From Pseudomonas cedrina subsp. cedrina (GTDB taxonomy: Bacteria > Pseudomonadota > Gammaproteobacteria > Pseudomonadales > Pseudomonadaceae), in NCBI RefSeq assembly GCF_001983175.1, contig NZ_MNPW01000008.1, positions 62,001-126,000 on the forward strand: a DNA stretch of 64,000 nt, given 5' to 3'. A program made the translations under genes and the position numbers. The notes beneath the pieces are model-generated. The model was not told the origin of the DNA. It saw only the letters and a list, made by a program, of their open reading frames with translations, and made no database searches. Numbering within the stretch: the first letter of the stretch is position 1; each line of letters opens with the position of its first letter. Below are positions 60,704 to 64,000 of this stretch, in pieces.

Positions 60704-63310
60704 TTAGCTAGCGACGATATTGACCAGTTTGCCAGGCACCACGATCACTTTGCGGATCGTCAGGCCCTCGGTGAAGCGCAGCACGTTTTCGTTGATGCGG
60801 GCGGCCGCTTCCACGTCTTCGCGGCTCGCGCTGGCCGGCATGTCGATCTGGCCGCGCAGTTTGCCGTTGACCTGGATCACCAGCTGCAGCGTGTCCTGTA
60901 CCAGGGCGCTGTCATCCTGCACCGGCCAGCGTGCATCGATGACCGCTTCGCTGTGGCCCAGACGGTTCCACAGGTCATGGCTGATGTGCGGCGTGATCGG
61001 GGCCAGCAGCAGGGTGACCGTTTCCAGGCCTTCCTGCACCAGCGCGCGATCCTGTTCAGTGGCTTGTGGGGCTTTTTCCAGCACGTTCATCAGCGTCATT
61101 ACCTGGGCGATGGCGGTGTTGAACTTGTGGTGCTGGCCCACGTCCTGGCTGGCTTGCTTGATGGCCAGGTGGGTGCTGCGGCGAATGGCTTTCTGCTCGT
61201 CGTTCAAGGTCGCCACGTCCAGCTTGCCCGGCAGGCCCTGGCTGATGTGCGCGTGCGCCAGGCGCCAGACGCGCTTGAGGAAGCGGTGCGAACCTTCGAC
61301 GCCGGAGTCGGACCATTCGGCGCTCATGTCGGGCGGCGAGGCGAACATCATGAACAGGCGGCAGGTGTCGGCGCCGAATTGATCGATCATCGACTGAGGG
61401 TCGACGCCGTTGTTCTTCGACTTGGCCATCTTCTCGGTGCCGCCGATTTCCACCGGCAGGCCGTCGGCGATCAGCTTGGCGCTGATGACCTTGGCTTTGC
61501 TGTCGCGCTCGAGCTCGACGTCGGCCGGGTTGAACCAGGTGTAGGCGCCATTGGCTTCACGGCGATAGTAAGTCTCGGCGACCACCATGCCCTGGGTCAG
61601 CAGGTTCTTGAACGGCTCATCGGAACTGACCAGGCCTTCGTCGCGCATCAGCTTGTGGAAGAAGCGCGCGTACAGCAGGTGAAGAATAGCGTGTTCGATA
61701 CCACCGATGTACTGGTCCACCGGCAGCCAGTGGTCGGCGGCGGATTTTTCTACCAGGCCGCCTGCATAGTGCGGCGAGGCGTAGCGGGCGTAGTACCACG
61801 AGGACTCGACGAAGGTGTCCATGGTGTCGGTTTCACGCTTGGCAGGCTGGCCGCATTTCGGGCAACTGCACTCGTAGAACTCTGGCATGCGCGCCAGTGG
61901 CGAACCGGCACCGTCCGGTACCACGTCTTCCGGCAGGACGACCGGCAGTTGGTCTTCCGGCACCGGCACGTCGCCACAGCTTTGGCAGTGGATGATCGGG
62001 ATCGGGCAGCCCCAGTAGCGCTGGCGGCTGATGCCCCAGTCACGCAAGCGGAACTGGGTGCGCGAGGCACCGAGGTTTTTCTTGATCAGGGCGACTTCAA
62101 TCGCGTCGAAAGCGCCCTGGAAATCCAGGCCGTCGAACTCGCCGGAGTTGATCAGCTCACCGTGCTCGCCGTAGGCGTCCTGCCACGGGGCCGGGTTGGT
62201 GTCGCCCGCGCTGGTGCGCACCACGGACTTGATCGGCAGGTTGTATTTGCTGGCGAATTCGAAGTCACGCTCGTCGTGGGCCGGTACTGCCATGACGGCG
62301 CCATCGCCGTAGTGCATCAGCACATAGTTGGCGACCCATACCGGCAATTTCTCGCCAGTCAGCGGGTGCTCGACGAACAGCCCGGTCGGCAGGCCTTTTT
62401 TCTCCTGGGTGGCGACGTCGGCTTCAGCCACGCTGCCACCTTTGCATTCGGCGATGAACGCCTGCAGCTCAGGGTTGTTGCGTGCGGCCTGGGCGGCCAG
62501 CGGGTGTTCAGCGGCCACGGCGACGTAGGTCGCGCCCATCAGGGTGTCCGGACGGGTGGTAAAGACTTTGAGCACGCCCGCTTCGCCGATCGAATCGACG
62601 TTGTACGGGAACTGCACTTCCATGCCCTTGGACTTGCCGATCCAGTTGCGCTGCATGGTCTTGACCTGTTCAGGCCAGCCCGGCAGGTCGTCGAGGCTCG
62701 ACAAGAGCTCATCGGCGTAGGCGGTGATCTTGAAGTAGTACATCGGGATTTCGCGCTTCTCGATCAGCGCGCCGGAGCGCCAGCCGCGACCGTCGATCAC
62801 CTGCTCGTTAGCCAGCACGGTCTGGTCGATCGGGTCCCAGTTCACGGTACCGCTCTTTTTGTAGATCACACCTTTTTCGAACAGGCGCGTGAACAGCCAT
62901 TGTTCCCAGCGGTAGTAGTCCGGCTTGCAGGTGGTCACTTCACGGGACCAGTCCACCGCCAGGCCCAGGCTGCGCAGCTGGTTCTTCATGTAGGCGATGT
63001 TTTCGTAGGTCCACTTGGCGGGCGCCACGTTGTTTTTCATCGCGGCGTTTTCCGCCGGCATGCCGAAGGCGTCCCAACCCATGGGTTGCAGGACGTTCTT
63101 GCCTTGCATGCGCTGGTAGCGGGAAATTACGTCGCCGATGGTGTAGTTGCGCACATGCCCCATGTGTAGCTTGCCGCTGGGGTAAGGGAACATCGACAGG
63201 CAGTAGAAAGTCTCCTTGCCTGGCTGTTCGCTGACTTCAAAGGACTTTTGCTCGTCCCAGAAGGTTTGGGCGGCATTTTCTATTTCACGGGGCTGATAGT
63301 GTTCGTGCAT
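60704..63310 (-). CDS. leuS: Leucyl-tRNA synthetase
   Basis: A class I synthetase of 868 residues, starting MHEHYQPREIENAAQTFWDE. The HIGH-type motif is KLHMGHVRNYTIGD and the KMSKS-type motif is TEKMAKSKNNG. The CP1 editing domain includes TTRPDTLMGATYVAVAAEHP. The open frame continues far upstream without a start in context; GGGGTGGC-poor surroundings and homology fix the start at 63310. It is divergent from the small gene at 63572. Confidence 0.97.
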   Translation of the reverse strand: MHEHYQPREIENAAQTFWDEQKSFEVSEQPGKETFYCLSMFPYPSGKLHMGHVRNYTIGDVISRYQRMQGKNVLQPMGWDAFGMPAENAAMKNNVAPAKWTYENIAYMKNQLRSLGLAVDWSREVTTCKPDYYRWEQWLFTRLFEKGVIYKKSGTVNWDPIDQTVLANEQVIDGRGWRSGALIEKREIPMYYFKITAYADELLSSLDDLPGWPEQVKTMQRNWIGKSKGMEVQFPYNVDSIGEAGVLKVFTTRPDTLMGATYVAVAAEHPLAAQAARNNPELQAFIAECKGGSVAEADVATQEKKGLPTGLFVEHPLTGEKLPVWVANYVLMHYGDGAVMAVPAHDERDFEFASKYNLPIKSVVRTSAGDTNPAPWQDAYGEHGELINSGEFDGLDFQGAFDAIEVALIKKNLGASRTQFRLRDWGISRQRYWGCPIPIIHCQSCGDVPVPEDQLPVVLPEDVVPDGAGSPLARMPEFYECSCPKCGQPAKRETDTMDTFVESSWYYARYASPHYAGGLVEKSAADHWLPVDQYIGGIEHAILHLLYARFFHKLMRDEGLVSSDEPFKNLLTQGMVVAETYYRREANGAYTWFNPADVELERDSKAKVISAKLIADGLPVEIGGTEKMAKSKNNGVDPQSMIDQFGADTCRLFMMFASPPDMSAEWSDSGVEGSHRFLKRVWRLAHAHISQGLPGKLDVATLNDEQKAIRRSTHLAIKQASQDVGQHHKFNTAIAQVMTLMNVLEKAPQATEQDRALVQEGLETVTLLLAPITPHISHDLWNRLGHSEAVIDARWPVQDDSALVQDTLQLVIQVNGKLRGQIDMPASASREDVEAAARINENVLRFTEGLTIRKVIVVPGKLVNIVAS

Positions 63311-63571
63311 GGCTACTTTTGAACTGGATAGGGGTGGCCTAATCCTCTTCGGTGCAACGTTCAGGTTGATCGACACCAGAAAGCGGCGCGTCCGTGCCCA
63401 AACCCTGCGGGAAGTGGAGTGACAGGAAGCGCCGTAGCATACATGAGCCCGCTCTATCGAGGGAAACCCTGATTGCGCAGGCCAGGCCGTCTGTCGCGGC
63501 GCCAGGCAGGCGCAGCAACGGGGACTACGCTGTTTATTGGGGAGCAAGTCTTTCTTCAATGAGGTGAGGGG

Positions 63572-63889
63572 ATGGTTGAATCGCAGCGAATCGTATCGAA
63601 ACCGGATATCTACGAAGGATTGATCGACCGTTTGGGTCGTGCATTGGATGCGGCGAGGACGGCGGGCCGATTGCGTGATGAACGGCCCGTTGAGTTGGAG
63701 TTGCGCGGTTTGAGCCGCGCGGAGCTGGAGCTGATCAAGGCTTATCTGGAACGCAATGGGCGTACCACGCCTCCCTGGGTGGCGACCCCGCCAGCCAAGG
63801 GGCCTGCTCACTCTGCCAAGGTGGTGTGGCTCAAGGACTTGTCTGCCGGTCGTGGCCCGGAAAAACTCCGGTCCGCCCGCTACACGTAG
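63572..63889 (+). CDS. Conserved hypothetical protein, 105 aa
   Basis: The protein has a helical N-terminal part (PDIYEGLIDRLGRALDAART, LRGLSRAELELIKAYLERNG) and a basic, Pro-rich tail. GAGGTGAGGGG precedes the ATG. It lies next to leuS, divergently, as does an unknown gene in PAO1 (around PA3986). There are no membrane segments or catalytic motifs. The function is unknown. Confidence 0.78.
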   Translation: MVESQRIVSKPDIYEGLIDRLGRALDAARTAGRLRDERPVELELRGLSRAELELIKAYLERNGRTTPPWVATPPAKGPAHSAKVVWLKDLSAGRGPEKLRSARYT

Positions 63890-63989
63890 TCAACCGCTCT
63901 CCTGTACCGCATCACCGCGCCATTTCACCGTAAAGATTGTCGCTAAACCCCGTTACACCTTAGGCTTCGGGCATCTATGGAGATGCTCG

Positions 63990-64000
63990 ATGCCTATTCG
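63990..64000 (+). CDS. Possible start of the next gene, cut off
   Basis: ATGCCTATTCG at the window edge is preceded by GGAG at 7 bases, a good ribosome-binding site. Only three codons are visible (M-P-I), so nothing more can be said. The 100 bases before it show no other gene. Confidence 0.35.

Noticed and set aside
60518..63169. Long open frame (about 880 codons) on the plus strand opposite leuS
   Set aside because: Antisense shadow of leuS with unusual His/Arg/Val composition; no ribosome-binding site and no domains.

Overview
The window is a chromosomal segment of a GC-rich gammaproteobacterium, almost certainly a Pseudomonas of the fluorescens group. The evidence is the gene content and order, which from memory run in parallel with P. 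aeruginosa PAO1 from about PA4063 to PA3986, and the many REP-type palindromes between genes. One REP family is related to GTGGGAGCTGGCTTGCCTGC and the other to GTAGTGAGCGGGCTTG. No rRNA, tRNA, CRISPR array, insertion sequence or integrase was recognised.

Layout: 0-4 kb holds a cut-off zinc-responsive periplasmic gene with a Zur-like box, a thioredoxin-TPR chaperone, an accessory Abi/HEPN defence gene, a methyltransferase and a lipoprotein. 4-10.7 kb is the nrdR-ribD-ribE-ribBA-ribH-nusB-thiL-ribA run (riboflavin synthesis, transcription antitermination, thiamine kinase). 10.7-13.5 kb carries corrinoid uptake genes (BtuF-like, BtuB-like). 13.6-16.7 kb is dxs-ispA-xseB. 16.8-22.9 kb is an accessory island with two unrelated Fic AMP-transferases, a decayed DUF1016 nuclease, an isochorismatase-like hydrolase, a small DUF6124-like gene behind a structured leader, and an XRE/S24 self-cleaving repressor. 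22.9-26 kb has ppa, mtfA, a DedA gene and an acetyltransferase gene. 26-33.6 kb is the ethanolamine catabolic block eat-eutB-eutC, with exaC and the sigma-54 activator eatR. EutBC need adenosylcobalamin, so the corrinoid uptake genes upstream fit with it physiologically.

33.6-34.9 kb contains the most unusual item: an orphan gene behind a close match to a HrpL (type III secretion) promoter. Its N-terminus meets the classical type III export rules, and an in-frame stop codon splits it from a further 48 plausible codons. 35-44.4 kb returns to core genes (mpl, ubiX), a MORN-repeat/C13-peptidase lipoprotein, lrgAB, a LON-domain protein, a DedA-PAP2 fusion and a 3-methyladenine glycosylase.

44.5-56 kb is the conserved cell-wall and lipoate cluster proA-nadD-rsfS-rlmH-mrdA-rodA-mltB-rlpA-dacA-ybeD-lipB-lipA. 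56-64 kb holds ldcA, a second MltB-type transglycosylase, arfA with an internal hairpin, holA, lptE, leuS and a small unknown gene.

Most core genes overlap by 1-4 bases (ATGA, GTGA or TGATG junctions), which suggests translational coupling. The REP palindromes sit only at transcription-unit borders. Accessory insertions (Abi, the Fic island, the putative effector) lie exactly where the otherwise PAO1-like order is interrupted.
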